This document shows positions 18,289-27,354 of a stretch of 64,000 bases of DNA, in pieces. Position numbers and translations under genes: made by a program. The notes under the pieces were generated by a model. The model was given only the letters and a program-made list of their open reading frames with translations. It searched no databases and was not told the origin of the DNA. The stretch comes from an uncultured Microbacterium sp. (GTDB lineage Bacteria > Actinomycetota > Actinomycetes > Actinomycetales > Microbacteriaceae), in the NCBI GenBank assembly GCA_913774845.1, contig CAJYJO010000050.1, forward strand, positions 62,001 to 126,000. The letters run 5' to 3'. How positions within the stretch are numbered: the stretch's first letter is position 1; every line of letters starts with the position of its first letter.

Positions 18289-18294
18289 AGCGTA
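18289..18294 (-). promoter_or_regulatory. -10 element TACGCT, leaderless rraA promoter
   Basis: TACGCT on the minus strand is followed by seven bases and the ATG of rraA. Confidence 0.5.
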
Positions 18295-18469
18295 CGTCGG
18301 GGCGCGGTGCCTGCGGCTCGAGCGGCGGGGGCGGCTGCTGAGGCGGGGCGGGTGAGAGGCGGACGCGCGTGCGAGGGCTTGCTGCGCGGGGCACCCCCAC
18401 CCCGCGTCCCGGTGACCACCGCCCACCTCGCGAATAAACGCCCTCCCGAGGCGCAAACGCCGCGCCATG

Positions 18470-18571
18470 GCGTTTCTCACAGCGGAGAGCGTTTATCGAC
18501 GTCGAGGGCACCGCGGCAGAGCGTTTCTCACGGCAGGAAGCGTTCATCAGCGTCGGGCCACCGCGCCGAGG
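18470..18571. repeat. Two direct 51-bp imperfect repeats
   Basis: GCGTTTCTCAC begins at 18470 and again at 18521, each followed by GCGTTYATC near position 20 and GTCG-GG-CACCGCG near position 32 of the unit. An adjoining hairpin AAACGCC/GGCGTTT (18455-18475) overlaps the first copy. No gene is supported in 18295-18580. Confidence 0.7.
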
Positions 18572-18581
18572 CGCGCGCAGA

Positions 18582-18618
18582 AACGCCCGCCGCCACCGTT
18601 CCCGGGGCAGCGGGCGTT
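18582..18618 (-). terminator. clpB terminator
   Basis: A 9-bp stem GCGGGCGTT...AACGCCCGC read on both strands, with a 19-nt loop, lies 10 nt beyond the clpB stop. On the minus strand it is followed by TTTCT. Confidence 0.6.
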
Positions 18619-18628
18619 CTCGCTGGTG

Positions 18629-20830
18629 CTACTCGACGATCTCGGCGTCGATCACGTCGTCGTCCGCAGCGTCGTCGGGGGCGGCCGGCCCCGTGCTGAC
18701 CAGCACGAGCGAATCGCCGTCGCTGGCTACGTCGACCCGCACGACGTCTCCGTCGCGCACCGTCCCGGCCAGGATCGCCATGGCGAGGCGGTTCTGAATC
18801 TCGGTCTGGATGAGGCGACGCAGCGGCCGGGCGCCGTACACCGGGTCGTATCCGCGCTCGGCGAGCCACGAGCGGGCGTCGGGCGTGACCGCCAAGCTCA
18901 GACGCCGCTCACGCAGACGCTTGTGCAGCGCGTCGACGGCGAGTTCGACGATCTGCGCGAGGTCGTCCTGGCTGAGGGCCTGGAAGATGACGATGTCGTC
19001 GAGGCGGTTCACGAACTCGGGCTTGAACGCCTGGCGCACCAGCGCCTGCACCTGCTCGCGCTTGGTATCCATCGACAGCGTGGGGTCGATGAGGATCGGC
19101 GAGCCGAGGTTCGATGTGAGGATCAGGATGACGTTGGTGAAGTCGACCGTGCGGCCCTGGCCGTCGGTGAGGCGACCGTCGTCCATCACCTGCAGCAGCA
19201 CGTCGAACACCTCGGGGTGCGCCTTCTCGACCTCGTCGAGCAGGACGACGCTGTACGGGCGCCGCCGCACGGCCTCGGTCAGCTGACCGCCCGCCTCGTA
19301 CCCGACATACCCCGGAGGGGCACCGACCAGGCGCGAGACCGAATGCTTCTCGCCGTACTCCGACATGTCGATGCGCACCATGGCGTGCTCGTCGTCGAAG
19401 AGGAAGTCGGCGAGCGACTTCGCGAGCTCCGTCTTGCCGACACCCGTCGGACCGAGGAACAGGAACGAGCCGACCGGCCGGTGCGGGTCGCTGATCCCCG
19501 CGCGCGAGCGACGAACCGCGTCCGACACCGCCTTCACGGCATCCCGCTGTCCGATCAGGCGTTTGCCGAGTTCGCGCTCGAGGTGCAGCAGCTTCTCGGT
19601 CTCACCCTGCAGCAGACGACCGACCGGGATGCCGGTCCACGCGGCGATGACCGCGGCGATGTCCTCATCGGTGACCTGGTCGTTGACCATGCGGTCCCCC
19701 GCGGGCTCCTCGCGCTCGGCGACCATGAGCTCGCGCTCGAGCGCCGGGATCTCGGCGTACAGCAACCGCGACGCGCGCTCGAGGTTACCCTCGCGCTGGG
19801 CGCGTTCGGCATCCACGCGGGCCGCATCGAGGCGCGTCTTGAGGTCACCGACGCGGTTGAGCGAGGCGCGCTCGCGCTCCCATCGCGCCTGCAGCTCGTC
19901 GAGATTGGCCTGCTCGGCGGCGAGGGTCTCACGGAGGGCGGCGAGGCGCTCCTTCGAGGCGTCGTCCTTCTCCTTCTTCAGCGCGAGCTCCTCGAGCTTG
20001 AGGCGATCGACGTGCCGGCGCAGCTCGTCGATCTCGAGCGGCGCGGAGTCGATCTCCATCCGCAGACGGGATGCCGCTTCGTCGATGAGGTCGATCGCCT
20101 TGTCGGGCAGCTGACGCGAGGGGATGTACCGGTTGGACAGGGATGCCGCGGCGACCAGCGCCGCGTCGGCGATGGCGACCTTGTGGTGCGCCTCGTACCG
20201 CTCCTTGAGGCCGCGGAGGATCGCCACGGTGTCCTCCACCGTGGGCTCGCCGACGTAGACCTGCTGGAAGCGGCGTTCGAGAGCGGCATCCTTCTCGATG
20301 AACTCGCGGTACTCGTCCAGCGTGGTCGCGCCGATCAGGCGCAGCTCGCCCCGCGCGAGCATGGGCTTGAGCATGTTGGATGCCGCGACCGAGCCCTCAC
20401 CGCCGCCCGCGCCCATGAGCACGTGCAGCTCGTCGATGAACGTGATGATGCGTCCGTCGGACTCGGTGATCTCTTTCAGGACGCTCTTCAGGCGTTCCTC
20501 GAACTGGCCGCGGTACATCGCGCCGGCGACGAGCGCCGAGATGTCGAGTGACACCAGCTCTTTGTTCTTCAGGCTCTCGGCGACGTCGCCCGCGACGATG
20601 CGCTGCGCGAGGCCCTCGACGACGGCGGTCTTGCCGACGCCGGGCTCGCCGATGAGCACGGGGTTGTTCTTGGTGCGCCGGGTGAGTACCTGGCTGACGC
20701 GGCGGATCTCGCCGTCGCGCCCGATCACGGGGTCGAGCTTGCCCTGGCGGGCCCGGTCGGTGAGGTTGATGCCGAACTGCTCGAGGGCGCTGCGCGCGTC
20801 CTCCTGCCCCGGCTGCTGTGTGGCGTTCAT
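18629..20830 (-). CDS. clpB: ClpB disaggregase lacking the N-terminal domain
   Basis: This Hsp100 AAA+ chaperone extracts polypeptides from aggregates with DnaK/DnaJ/GrpE. Domain 1 has Walker A GEPGVGKT at 61-68 and Walker [11 protein letters not shown] coiled-coil middle domain follows at about 255-380, then domain 2 with GPTGVGKT at 460-467 and [15 protein letters not shown]. At 733 residues it is about 130 shorter than E. coli ClpB because the substrate-binding N domain (two Clp_N repeats) is replaced by some 20 residues. The ATG at 20830 is backed by GGAG and by the HAIR operator immediately upstream. The tail is acidic ([15 protein letters not shown]), resembling the end of DnaK. Confidence 0.95.
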   Translation of the reverse strand: MNATQQPGQEDARSALEQFGINLTDRARQGKLDPVIGRDGEIRRVSQVLTRRTKNNPVLIGEPGVGKTAVVEGLAQRIVAGDVAESLKNKELVSLDISALVAGAMYRGQFEERLKSVLKEITESDGRIITFIDELHVLMGAGGGEGSVAASNMLKPMLARGELRLIGATTLDEYREFIEKDAALERRFQQVYVGEPTVEDTVAILRGLKERYEAHHKVAIADAALVAAASLSNRYIPSRQLPDKAIDLIDEAASRLRMEIDSAPLEIDELRRHVDRLKLEELALKKEKDDASKERLAALRETLAAEQANLDELQARWERERASLNRVGDLKTRLDAARVDAERAQREGNLERASRLLYAEIPALERELMVAEREEPAGDRMVNDQVTDEDIAAVIAAWTGIPVGRLLQGETEKLLHLERELGKRLIGQRDAVKAVSDAVRRSRAGISDPHRPVGSFLFLGPTGVGKTELAKSLADFLFDDEHAMVRIDMSEYGEKHSVSRLVGAPPGYVGYEAGGQLTEAVRRRPYSVVLLDEVEKAHPEVFDVLLQVMDDGRLTDGQGRTVDFTNVILILTSNLGSPILIDPTLSMDTKREQVQALVRQAFKPEFVNRLDDIVIFQALSQDDLAQIVELAVDALHKRLRERRLSLAVTPDARSWLAERGYDPVYGARPLRRLIQTEIQNRLAMAILAGTVRDGDVVRVDVASDGDSLVLVSTGPAAPDDAADDDVIDAEIVE

Positions 20831-20865
20831 GTGGTCTCCTGGAAGTGTTCTCGCTCACACTCAAA

Positions 20866-20886
20866 CTTGAGCGGCGTTGACTCAAG
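20866..20886 (-). promoter_or_regulatory. HAIR operator (HspR site) upstream of clpB
   Basis: CTTGAGC-N7-ACTCAAG matches the HspR-associated inverted repeat CTTGAGT-N7-ACTCAAG with one mismatch, 36 bp before the clpB start. A further ACTCAA half-site abuts it at 20859-20864. HspR encoded at 54 kb should repress clpB here. Confidence 0.85.
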
Positions 20887-20940
20887 TTTAGCAGCGAGGG
20901 TCCCGGGCGGCAATGGGGCCATCACCTTGCGCCCCGAAAG

Positions 20941-21007
20941 CACACGATCCGTCCGAGCGCACACGCTGCGCGCGCGCAGCACCGTGTCACCTCGTGCGGA
21001 TCGTGTG
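20941..21007 (-). terminator. Long imperfect hairpin after the GlxA-type regulator gene
   Basis: Outer arms CACACGATCCG (20941-20951) and CGGATCGTGTG (20997-21007) are perfect complements. Inside them CGAG/CTCG, ACACG/CGTGT and the core GCTGCGCGCGCGCAGC also pair. It starts 29 nt after the stop at 21036 and could act as terminator or as a stable RNA structure. Confidence 0.55.
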
Positions 21008-21035
21008 ATCTCGGGCGGCGAGAGGCAGCGGGAGC

Positions 21036-22031
21036 TCAGACGGGGACGGACTCGCGCACACCGGATGCCGCAGCCGCGGACTCCGCGCACGAGAAACGCG
21101 CGCGATACGCGGTCGGGGTCAGCCCCATCGTGCGGGCGAAGTTCTGTCGCAGTACCGCGGCGGACCCGAAGCCGCACTCCGACGCGATCCGGTCGAGGCC
21201 CAGGTCGGTCTCCTCGAGCAACCGCTGGGCGTGCAGCAGGCGCTGCCGGGCGAGCCATGCCGCCGGAGTGGCGCCGAGATCGGCCTTGAAGCGCCGGGCG
21301 AAGGTGCGCGGCGACATGTGCGCGCGCGCCGCGAGCAGGTCGACCGAGAGCTCGGCATCCAGGTTCTGCATCATCCACTCGGTGACCGGAGCGAGCGACA
21401 GCGAGGAGTCGATCGGGATGGGAGAGGCGATGAACTGCGCCTGACCGCCGTCGCGCTGGGGTGCCACGACCATGCGGCGGGCGATGCGATTGGCGAGCTC
21501 GGACCCCAGTTCCTGCCGCAGCAGGTGCAAGCTCGCGTCCAGCCCCGCGGCCGTGCCCGCGCTGGTGATGATGGTGCCGGACTGCACGTAGAGCACGTCG
21601 GGGTCGACCTCGATCTCGGGGTACATGCGCGCCATGACGTCGGCGTAGCGCCAGTGCGTCGTCGCGCGCCGGCCGGCGAGGATCCCGGATGCCGCGATCA
21701 CGAACGACCCGCTGCAGACGCTCAGCAACCAGGCGCCGCGGGCGTGGGCTGCCCGGACGACGTCGAGCACGCGCGGATCGACGGACCCCCACTGCTCGCG
21801 CGGGATCGGAGCGAGAACGAGGATGTCGACGTCGGCGGCCGCCTCGAGCCCGCGCTCGACGTTCACCGAGAAGGCGATGTTCGACGGAACGGCGCCGGGG
21901 TCCGGAGTGACGATCCGGAAGTCGAAGTTCGGGATGCCGTCGTCGCTGCGGTCGAGACCGAAGGCCTCGCACGCGAGACCGAACTCGAACGGGGCGAACC
22001 CGGGCTGGATGACGACGGCGACCGAACGCAT
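21036..22031 (-). CDS. GlxA-type transcriptional regulator (DJ-1/PfpI + AraC HTH)
   Basis: This 331-residue regulator joins a DJ-1/PfpI amidotransferase-like domain (residues 1-180; VAVVIQPGFAPFEFGLACEAF at the start, the nucleophile-elbow SVCSGSFVIAASGIL) to an AraC helix-turn-helix pair at about 220-315 (AHMSPRTFARRFKADLGATP, ECGFGSAAVLRQNFARTMG). Such proteins act as activators or repressors of catabolic genes, for example ArgR/CdhR/GbdR in Pseudomonas. The ATG at 22031 is used because it matches the family start and has GGAGG upstream; an earlier ATG lies across the operator. It is divergent from a 74-codon membrane gene, its probable target. Confidence 0.88.
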   Translation of the reverse strand: MRSVAVVIQPGFAPFEFGLACEAFGLDRSDDGIPNFDFRIVTPDPGAVPSNIAFSVNVERGLEAAADVDILVLAPIPREQWGSVDPRVLDVVRAAHARGAWLLSVCSGSFVIAASGILAGRRATTHWRYADVMARMYPEIEVDPDVLYVQSGTIITSAGTAAGLDASLHLLRQELGSELANRIARRMVVAPQRDGGQAQFIASPIPIDSSLSLAPVTEWMMQNLDAELSVDLLAARAHMSPRTFARRFKADLGATPAAWLARQRLLHAQRLLEETDLGLDRIASECGFGSAAVLRQNFARTMGLTPTAYRARFSCAESAAAASGVRESVPV

Positions 22032-22045
22032 CGGAACCTCCGGTG

Positions 22046-22119
22046 TGGCAGAAAAAACGCGAACAGCGTCCATCATGCCACTCGTGGGCACGATTCCTCT
22101 AGACATAGTTTTTCTGCCA
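22046..22119. promoter_or_regulatory. Operator dyad between glxA-type gene and the small membrane gene
   Basis: TGGCAGAAAAAAC (22046-22058) and GTTTTTCTGCCA (22108-22119) are inverted copies differing by one A. Between them lies TGCCACTCGTGGGCA, a shorter dyad. AT-rich arms in such GC-rich DNA, placed between divergent starts, suit an autoregulatory operator for the AraC-type protein. The right arm runs into the downstream start codon. Confidence 0.6.
22106..22111 (+). promoter_or_regulatory. -10 element TAGTTT, leaderless promoter of the 74-aa gene
   Basis: TAGTTT is followed by seven bases and the ATG at 22119; no ribosome binding site is present. It lies inside the right arm of the operator dyad. 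Confidence 0.5.
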
Positions 22120-22343
22120 TGGCTTATCTCATCGCTCTCGGCATCCTGTCTCTCGCCGGCATCGTCTCGACGCTCTGGCTTCTGCGCACGGACGGCTATC
22201 GCCGCGTGCCCACGGATACGCGTCGGGTGCCGCCGCGTGCCGACGAACCGGCCACCCCCGACGACGGGGAGCCGTCGACTCGACGGCGGACATCGGCGAC
22301 GTCACCGACCCGGGCGGTGCGCACGACCCACCGCGCGGCCTGA
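22119..22343 (+). CDS. Small membrane protein (74 aa)
   Basis: The protein begins MAYLIALGILSLAGIVSTLWLL, one N-terminal membrane helix, followed by a basic, Pro/Thr/Arg-rich tail without structure (YRRVPTDTRRVPPRADEP). The orientation should be N-out, C-in. Its start lies within the operator dyad shared with the GlxA-type regulator, and a TAGTTT -10 element sits 7 nt upstream, which supports expression from a leaderless transcript. The family is not recognised. Confidence 0.65.
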   Translation: MAYLIALGILSLAGIVSTLWLLRTDGYRRVPTDTRRVPPRADEPATPDDGEPSTRRRTSATSPTRAVRTTHRAA

Positions 22344-22373
22344 CACCGCGCTGCGGCGGCGCCGGATCGCGCT

Positions 22374-22441
22374 GATCAGCGCCCCGCGGCGACGAGCCCC
22401 GTCGGCGCCCGGCCGCGCGTCGATCAGCGCCCCGCGGCGAC
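22374..22441. repeat. Direct 20-bp duplication at the 3' end of a glycosyltransferase gene
   Basis: GATCAGCGCCCCGCGGCGAC occurs at 22374-22393 and 22422-22441. The second copy contains the stop and last codons of the glycosyltransferase; the first lies 30 bp beyond the stop. Confidence 0.7.
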
Positions 22442-23680
22442 CGCCCGCTCGTACACGGCGATCATCGCGGCCGTGCGGGAGGACTGACGGAACCGCTCGG
22501 CGATCGACGCATCCGGCACGACAGGGGCACCGGCGGCGATGTCGGCCGCGGCGCGGCGCAGGGCGTCCGCGAGCGCCGGGACCGTGGCATCCGGGACCGT
22601 CCAGACCCCCGAGCCAAGCTCGGCGGCGATGTCGGGGTCGCTGACCACGGCGGGGGTGCCGAGCGACGCGGCCTCGAACACGGTCATCCCCTGCGTCTCG
22701 AAGCCGATCGAGGTCTGCACGACGGCGTCGGCGTCGGCGAGGCGTCGGAGGGTCTCGGCGTAGGGCAGACGCCCGGCGAAGGTGACCGAGGCCGTCGGCG
22801 TCGACCGCTCGATCAGCCGTCGCGCGGAACGCAGCTGCGCCCCACCGCCGACGATCTCGACCTCGGCGTCGATGCCCGAGGCGATGACCGCCTCGAGGAA
22901 GGGCAGCAGGCGCTTTTCGGGACTCATGCGTCCGAGCCAGATGAAGCGCGGACGACCGGGACGACGCTCCGCCGCCTCGGCGCTCAGGGCGGCGTCGAGC
23001 ACGTCGTCGTCGATGCCGTTCCAGATGACGTCGACCGACTCGGTCACGCCGTGGGCTTCGAGACGACGCGCGAAGTGGCTCGAGGGCGCCGTGACGGCAC
23101 GCGACAGACGCGCCAATCGGCGCAGGAACGCCCACCCGTCGGAGGCCGTGCTCTCGTGTCGGTCTCGGTGCGCAGCGTCCGACCGGCTCGGAGCCGTGTC
23201 GCGGGACGCCCGGCCGGCGGAAGAACCGCCCGGGAGAGCCCGCCGCGCCCACGCGTTCAGCGCGCGCAGCACCAGCCCGGGGAACGGTGCGGTCGATTCG
23301 ATGCCGACATCGACGCGGTTGTGCATCGTGTGGACGACCGGGAGGCCGTGTCGCTGGGCGTACCGGTGCCCGATGAAGGCGCCCCAGAAATCGGCCTGCA
23401 CGTGCACGACGTCCACGGGTAGGCGCGCGGCCATCTCGGCATCCAGGAATCGATCGGTGCGCACACCCGGCCACGTCAGCGCGTACTCGCGATCGGGCGT
23501 GATCGCCCACGAGGGCAGGTCGAGGTAGGCGCGGTCGTCGGGGGCGTCGCGATGCAGGCTCGGCGCGACGACGGTCACGACGTGTCCGGCCCGCTCGAGG
23601 AAGCGCTTCTGCAGCCGCATCGACACCTGCGCGCCGCCCAGCGATTCGAGGTGCTGGTCGGCGAACATCACGACGTGCAC
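22424..23680 (-). CDS. Glycosyltransferase (GT4-like, retaining)
   Basis: This 418-residue GT-B fold enzyme has an N-terminal acceptor domain starting MHVVMFADQHLESLGGAQVSM. The linker near residues 150-180 is Arg/Ser-rich and unusual (GGSSAGRASRDTAPSRSD). The C-terminal donor domain has FIWLGRMSPEKRLLPFLEAV and the retaining-GT signature near TSIGFETQGMTVFEAASLGTPAV. It probably transfers a sugar from a nucleotide or polyprenyl-phosphate donor to a lipid or glycan at the cytoplasmic membrane face. The GTG at 23680 has GGAGT upstream and lies 4 bp after the stop of the preceding glycosyltransferase, so the two are one operon. Confidence 0.85.
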   Translation of the reverse strand: MHVVMFADQHLESLGGAQVSMRLQKRFLERAGHVVTVVAPSLHRDAPDDRAYLDLPSWAITPDREYALTWPGVRTDRFLDAEMAARLPVDVVHVQADFWGAFIGHRYAQRHGLPVVHTMHNRVDVGIESTAPFPGLVLRALNAWARRALPGGSSAGRASRDTAPSRSDAAHRDRHESTASDGWAFLRRLARLSRAVTAPSSHFARRLEAHGVTESVDVIWNGIDDDVLDAALSAEAAERRPGRPRFIWLGRMSPEKRLLPFLEAVIASGIDAEVEIVGGGAQLRSARRLIERSTPTASVTFAGRLPYAETLRRLADADAVVQTSIGFETQGMTVFEAASLGTPAVVSDPDIAAELGSGVWTVPDATVPALADALRRAAADIAAGAPVVPDASIAERFRQSSRTAAMIAVYERAVAAGR

Positions 23681-23684
23681 GCGA

Positions 23685-24941
23685 TTACTCCGGGAGCGGG
23701 CGGCCGCGGTACAGGGCCTCGAACGTGTCGAGGGTGCGGGTGATGTCGTGCACGGCGACGGCGTCGAGCGACGCCTGCTGCATGCGCGTGCGCTCCTCGG
23801 GCGACGCGGTGAGCACGTCGGTCAGGCGCGCGGCGAGCTCGTCGGCGTTGCCCGGCTCGAAGAGGTAGCCGTTCTCGCCGTGGTGCACGAGGTGGGGCAG
23901 AGCGACCGCGTCGGCGGCGACGATCGGGAGACCGGATGCCATGGCCTCCATCGTCGCGATCGACTGCAGCTCGGCGATCGAGGCGATCGCGAAGACACTC
24001 GCCCGCGAGTACAGGGCGCGCAGGTCTTCCTCGGAGGCGTGGCCGTGGAACGTGACGCGCGCGGCGACGCCGAGCTGCTGGGCGAGCGCCTCGAGCTTGG
24101 CGCGCTGGTCGCCGCCGCCGACGACGTCGAAGGTGACGTCGAGCGCGGGATCGAGCTGCGACAACGCCCGGAGCACGACGTCGATGTGCTTCTCGGTCGT
24201 GAGGCGCCCCACGAAGAGGATGCGGTGGGCGTCGCGCGGGGTGAGGTCGGGACGGTAGTTCGACCGGTCGATGCCGCACGAGATGGGGATGACGCCGGAG
24301 ATGTCGATGGTCGACTCGAGGAAGTCGGCCGCCTTGCGCGTCGGGGTGGTGACGGCGCGCGTCATCTTGAACGTGCGCTCCGCATCGGCCCACGCGAGCT
24401 TGACGAAGATGCGGTCGAGAAAGTCGGGGAGCGTGGTGAAGTCGAGGATGTTCTCGGCCATCACGTGGTTGGTGGCGACGACGGGGATGCCGCGCTTGCG
24501 CGCCTCGCGGGCGAGGCCCCGGCCGATGATGATGTGCGACTGGATGTGCACGACATCGGGCTTGATCTCGTCGAGGAGGAGGCGGGCGTAGTGCTTCGCG
24601 CGCCACGGCCACACGAACGTCAGCCAGTCGTGCGGCAGGAACCGGTACGCCGGGAGCCGGTGCAGCGTCATCGGCTGCCCCTCGATCGTCTCGGTACGCC
24701 GACCGGCGTTGCCGTGACCGGCGCTGGGGGCCGCGACGTGGACGTCGTGTCCGCGGGCGACGAGACCCGCCGCGAGTCGCTCGGCGAAGCGGGCGGCGCC
24801 GTTGACGTGCGGGAGGAAGGTGTCGGCTCCGATGAGGATGCGCAGCGGCCGCTCGGGGGTGTTCTCGGCCAAGGATGCCGCCGAGGCGTCGGGGGATGCG
24901 GGGGGCGTGGGATGGTCGGCGGGCGTCGCAGGAGTGGTCAC
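23685..24941 (-). CDS. Glycosyltransferase family 4 (PimB/MgtA-like)
   Basis: This 418-residue GT-B enzyme has a disordered N-terminal extension of about 30 residues (Ala/Pro/Ser-rich), then RILIGADTFLPHVNGAARFAERL, the start typical of actinobacterial alpha-mannosyltransferases such as PimB and MgtA. The donor domain carries RILFVGRLTTEKHIDVVLRAL and the E-x7-E pair in ASIAELQSIATMEAMASG, which binds the nucleotide sugar. A role in phosphatidylinositol mannoside or glycolipid synthesis is plausible by family. GTG at 24941 is the likely start. The second glycosyltransferase follows after 4 bp. Confidence 0.87.
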   Translation of the reverse strand: MTTPATPADHPTPPASPDASAASLAENTPERPLRILIGADTFLPHVNGAARFAERLAAGLVARGHDVHVAAPSAGHGNAGRRTETIEGQPMTLHRLPAYRFLPHDWLTFVWPWRAKHYARLLLDEIKPDVVHIQSHIIIGRGLAREARKRGIPVVATNHVMAENILDFTTLPDFLDRIFVKLAWADAERTFKMTRAVTTPTRKAADFLESTIDISGVIPISCGIDRSNYRPDLTPRDAHRILFVGRLTTEKHIDVVLRALSQLDPALDVTFDVVGGGDQRAKLEALAQQLGVAARVTFHGHASEEDLRALYSRASVFAIASIAELQSIATMEAMASGLPIVAADAVALPHLVHHGENGYLFEPGNADELAARLTDVLTASPEERTRMQQASLDAVAVHDITRTLDTFEALYRGRPLPE

Positions 24942-25117
24942 GGGTGGTGAGGCCTATCTGTGCGGCGGACGGTTCGCACGGTGCGGGTCATGCGCCCGTC
25001 CACTGTACCCGAGCGGGTTTTGCGGCCCCGGAGGCCGTCCACAGGTGTCGCCGGCCTCGGCGGCGGCACCGCAGGCCCGGATCCGCCCCGCACCGTGAGA
25101 CCCCGGCCCCGCACCAC

Positions 25118-25150
25118 GAAGCCCGCCCGGTGCGGGACCGAGCGGGCTTC
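25118..25150 (-). terminator. Terminator of the heterodimeric ABC exporter genes
   Basis: A perfect 9-bp stem GAAGCCCGC/GCGGGCTTC with a 15-nt loop lies 24 nt beyond the stop at 25174. Confidence 0.65.
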
Positions 25151-25173
25151 GACGGGGACGGGGGCGACCGGCG

Positions 25174-27354
25174 CTATGCCCCGCCGTCGAGTCGGGGGTC
25201 CGGAGCGGGCGAGCCGTGCGCCGGACGGGGCGGACCGTCGGTGCCGGCGGGCGCGCGCACCTCGGATGCCGCGGCCGCCATCGCCGAGACCACGACCGCG
25301 TCGTCGCCGGCCGGCGCATGCCGCGGGTCGACGGCCCCGGCGACGCCGGTGTCGAGGTCGGCATCGAGGTCGGCGCTCGCCTGCTCGAACTGCGAGCGGT
25401 AGAGGCGGTAGTAGGCGCCCTCGGCGGCGATGAGCTCGTCGTGCGTGCCCTTCTCGACGATGTCGCCGTGCTCCATCACGAGGATGAGGTCGGCATCGCG
25501 GATCGTCGACAGGCGGTGCGCGATGACGAAGGAGGTCCGCCCCTCGCGCAGCGCCGCCATCGCCTGCTGCAGCAGCAGCTCGGTGCGGGTGTCGACCGAC
25601 GAGGTCGCTTCGTCGAGGATCAGCACCGAGGGGCGTGCGACGAAGGCGCGGGCGATCGTGATCAGCTGCTTCTCACCCGCCGAGACGTTCGCGGCGTCTT
25701 CGTCGAGCACGGTGTCGTAGCCCTCGGGCAGCGAGTGCACGAACTGGTCGACGCGCGTGGCGACCGCCGCCTCGACGATCTCGTCGTCGGTGGCGGTCTC
25801 GCGGCCGTAGCGGATGTTGTCGCGGATGCTGCCCGCGAACAGCCACGGATCCTGCAGCACCATGCCGGTCCGCGAGCGCACGTCGTCGCGGCGGAGGTCG
25901 GCGATGTTCTGTCCGTCGAGCAGGATGCGCCCGCCGTCGAGCTCGTAGAACCGCATGATCAGGTTGACCAGCGTCGTCTTGCCGGCCCCCGTGGGTCCGA
26001 CGATCGCGACAGTCTGCCCGGGCTCGACCCGGAACGACAGATCGGTGATGAGCGGACGGTCGGGCGTGTACGAGAAGCGGACGTTCTCGAACTCGATGAC
26101 GCCCCGCCCGTCGACGTGCGCGGGCGCGTCGACGGCGTCGGGGTCTTGCTCGTCGGCGTCGAGCAGGGCGAAGACGCGCTCGGCCGACGCGGTGCCCGAC
26201 TGCACGACCGCCGCCATGCCGCCCAGCTGCGACAGCGGCTGGGTGAACTGCTGCGAGTACTGGATGAAGGCCTGCACGTCGCCCAGGCGGATCTGGCCGC
26301 CCGCGACCATGAGTCCGCCGAGCACGGCGATGCCGACGTAGGTGAGGTTCCCGACGAACATCATGCCCGGCATGATCATGCCGGACAGGAACTGGGCCTT
26401 GAAGCTCGCCTGGAACAGCTCGTCGTTCTCGACCTCGAACTTCTCGCGGGCGTCTTTCTCGCGGCCGTACACCTTGACCAGCGCGTGTCCGGAGAACGAC
26501 TCCTCGACGCGGGCGTTCAGACGGCCGACCTTCTTCCACTGCTCGCCGAAGGCCTTCTGCGACTTGGGTCCGATGACGCCGAAGATCACCGCCATGAGCG
26601 GCAGCGACACCAGGGCGACCAGGGCGAGCTGCCACGAGATGGTGAACATCATGATGAGCACGCCCACGACGGTCAACACCGAGGTGAGGGCGCTCGACAG
26701 CGATTGCTGCATCGTCTGCGTGATGTTGTCGATGTCGTTGGTGACGCGTGAGATCAGCTCGCCGCGCTGCACCTTGTCGAAGTACGACAGCGGCAGACGG
26801 TTGATCTTCGCCTCGACGTCTTCGCGCAGACGCCACATGGTGCGCACCATGATGACGTTGATGACGTAGCCCTGGATCCACGACAGCAACGACGAGCCGA
26901 CGTAGATGGCGAGCACGGTCACCACCACCATCCGCAGCGCGTCGAAGTCGACGCCCGCCCCCACCGAGAAGGTGTTCATCGCCCCGACGATGTTGGCGAT
27001 GTCGGTCTGACCGGCCGCGCGCAGCGCCTCGACGACCTGCTCCTGCGAGGTTCCCGCGGGGAACTGCTCGGCGAGGCCCTTCGAGACGACGCCCTCGAAG
27101 ATGATGTTGGTCGCGTCGCCGAGCACGCGCGGGGCGAGCACGGCCAGGACGACGCCGAGGGCGCCCAGCAGCGAGACGAAGGCGAACGACCAGGCGTAGG
27201 GCCGCAGCAGGCCGATGAGCCGACGGAAACTCGGCCCGAAGTTCGAGGCCTTGCCGGGAGCGACGCTGTCCCAGTCGCCGGAGTTCAGGCGCGCCTGCTC
27301 GCCGAGCTCGAGTTCGGCGCGGTCTTCTTCGGTGAGCGCATCGGTCGTGCTCAT
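25174..27354 (-). CDS. ABC exporter half-transporter, catalytic partner
   Basis: This 726-residue protein fuses a six-helix ABC transporter domain (about 40-380) to a nucleotide-binding domain (about 420-650). Walker A is VGPTGAGKTTLV and Walker B VLILDEATSSVD with the catalytic Glu; the signature is NVSAGEKQL rather than LSGGQ, and the H-loop is VIAHRLSTIRDAD. A low-complexity tail of about 70 residues (ASADLDADLDTG...) follows. It overlaps the upstream half-transporter by 4 bp (ATGA), and the two form a heterodimer of the BmrCD/TM287-288 kind, likely a multidrug or lipid exporter. Confidence 0.9.
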   Translation of the reverse strand: MSTTDALTEEDRAELELGEQARLNSGDWDSVAPGKASNFGPSFRRLIGLLRPYAWSFAFVSLLGALGVVLAVLAPRVLGDATNIIFEGVVSKGLAEQFPAGTSQEQVVEALRAAGQTDIANIVGAMNTFSVGAGVDFDALRMVVVTVLAIYVGSSLLSWIQGYVINVIMVRTMWRLREDVEAKINRLPLSYFDKVQRGELISRVTNDIDNITQTMQQSLSSALTSVLTVVGVLIMMFTISWQLALVALVSLPLMAVIFGVIGPKSQKAFGEQWKKVGRLNARVEESFSGHALVKVYGREKDAREKFEVENDELFQASFKAQFLSGMIMPGMMFVGNLTYVGIAVLGGLMVAGGQIRLGDVQAFIQYSQQFTQPLSQLGGMAAVVQSGTASAERVFALLDADEQDPDAVDAPAHVDGRGVIEFENVRFSYTPDRPLITDLSFRVEPGQTVAIVGPTGAGKTTLVNLIMRFYELDGGRILLDGQNIADLRRDDVRSRTGMVLQDPWLFAGSIRDNIRYGRETATDDEIVEAAVATRVDQFVHSLPEGYDTVLDEDAANVSAGEKQLITIARAFVARPSVLILDEATSSVDTRTELLLQQAMAALREGRTSFVIAHRLSTIRDADLILVMEHGDIVEKGTHDELIAAEGAYYRLYRSQFEQASADLDADLDTGVAGAVDPRHAPAGDDAVVVSAMAAAASEVRAPAGTDGPPRPAHGSPAPDPRLDGGA

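Noticed and set aside
18467-20551. Long plus-strand frame antisense to clpB
   Set aside because: The opposite strand encodes an unmistakable ClpB with all AAA+ motifs; the antisense frame has no family features.
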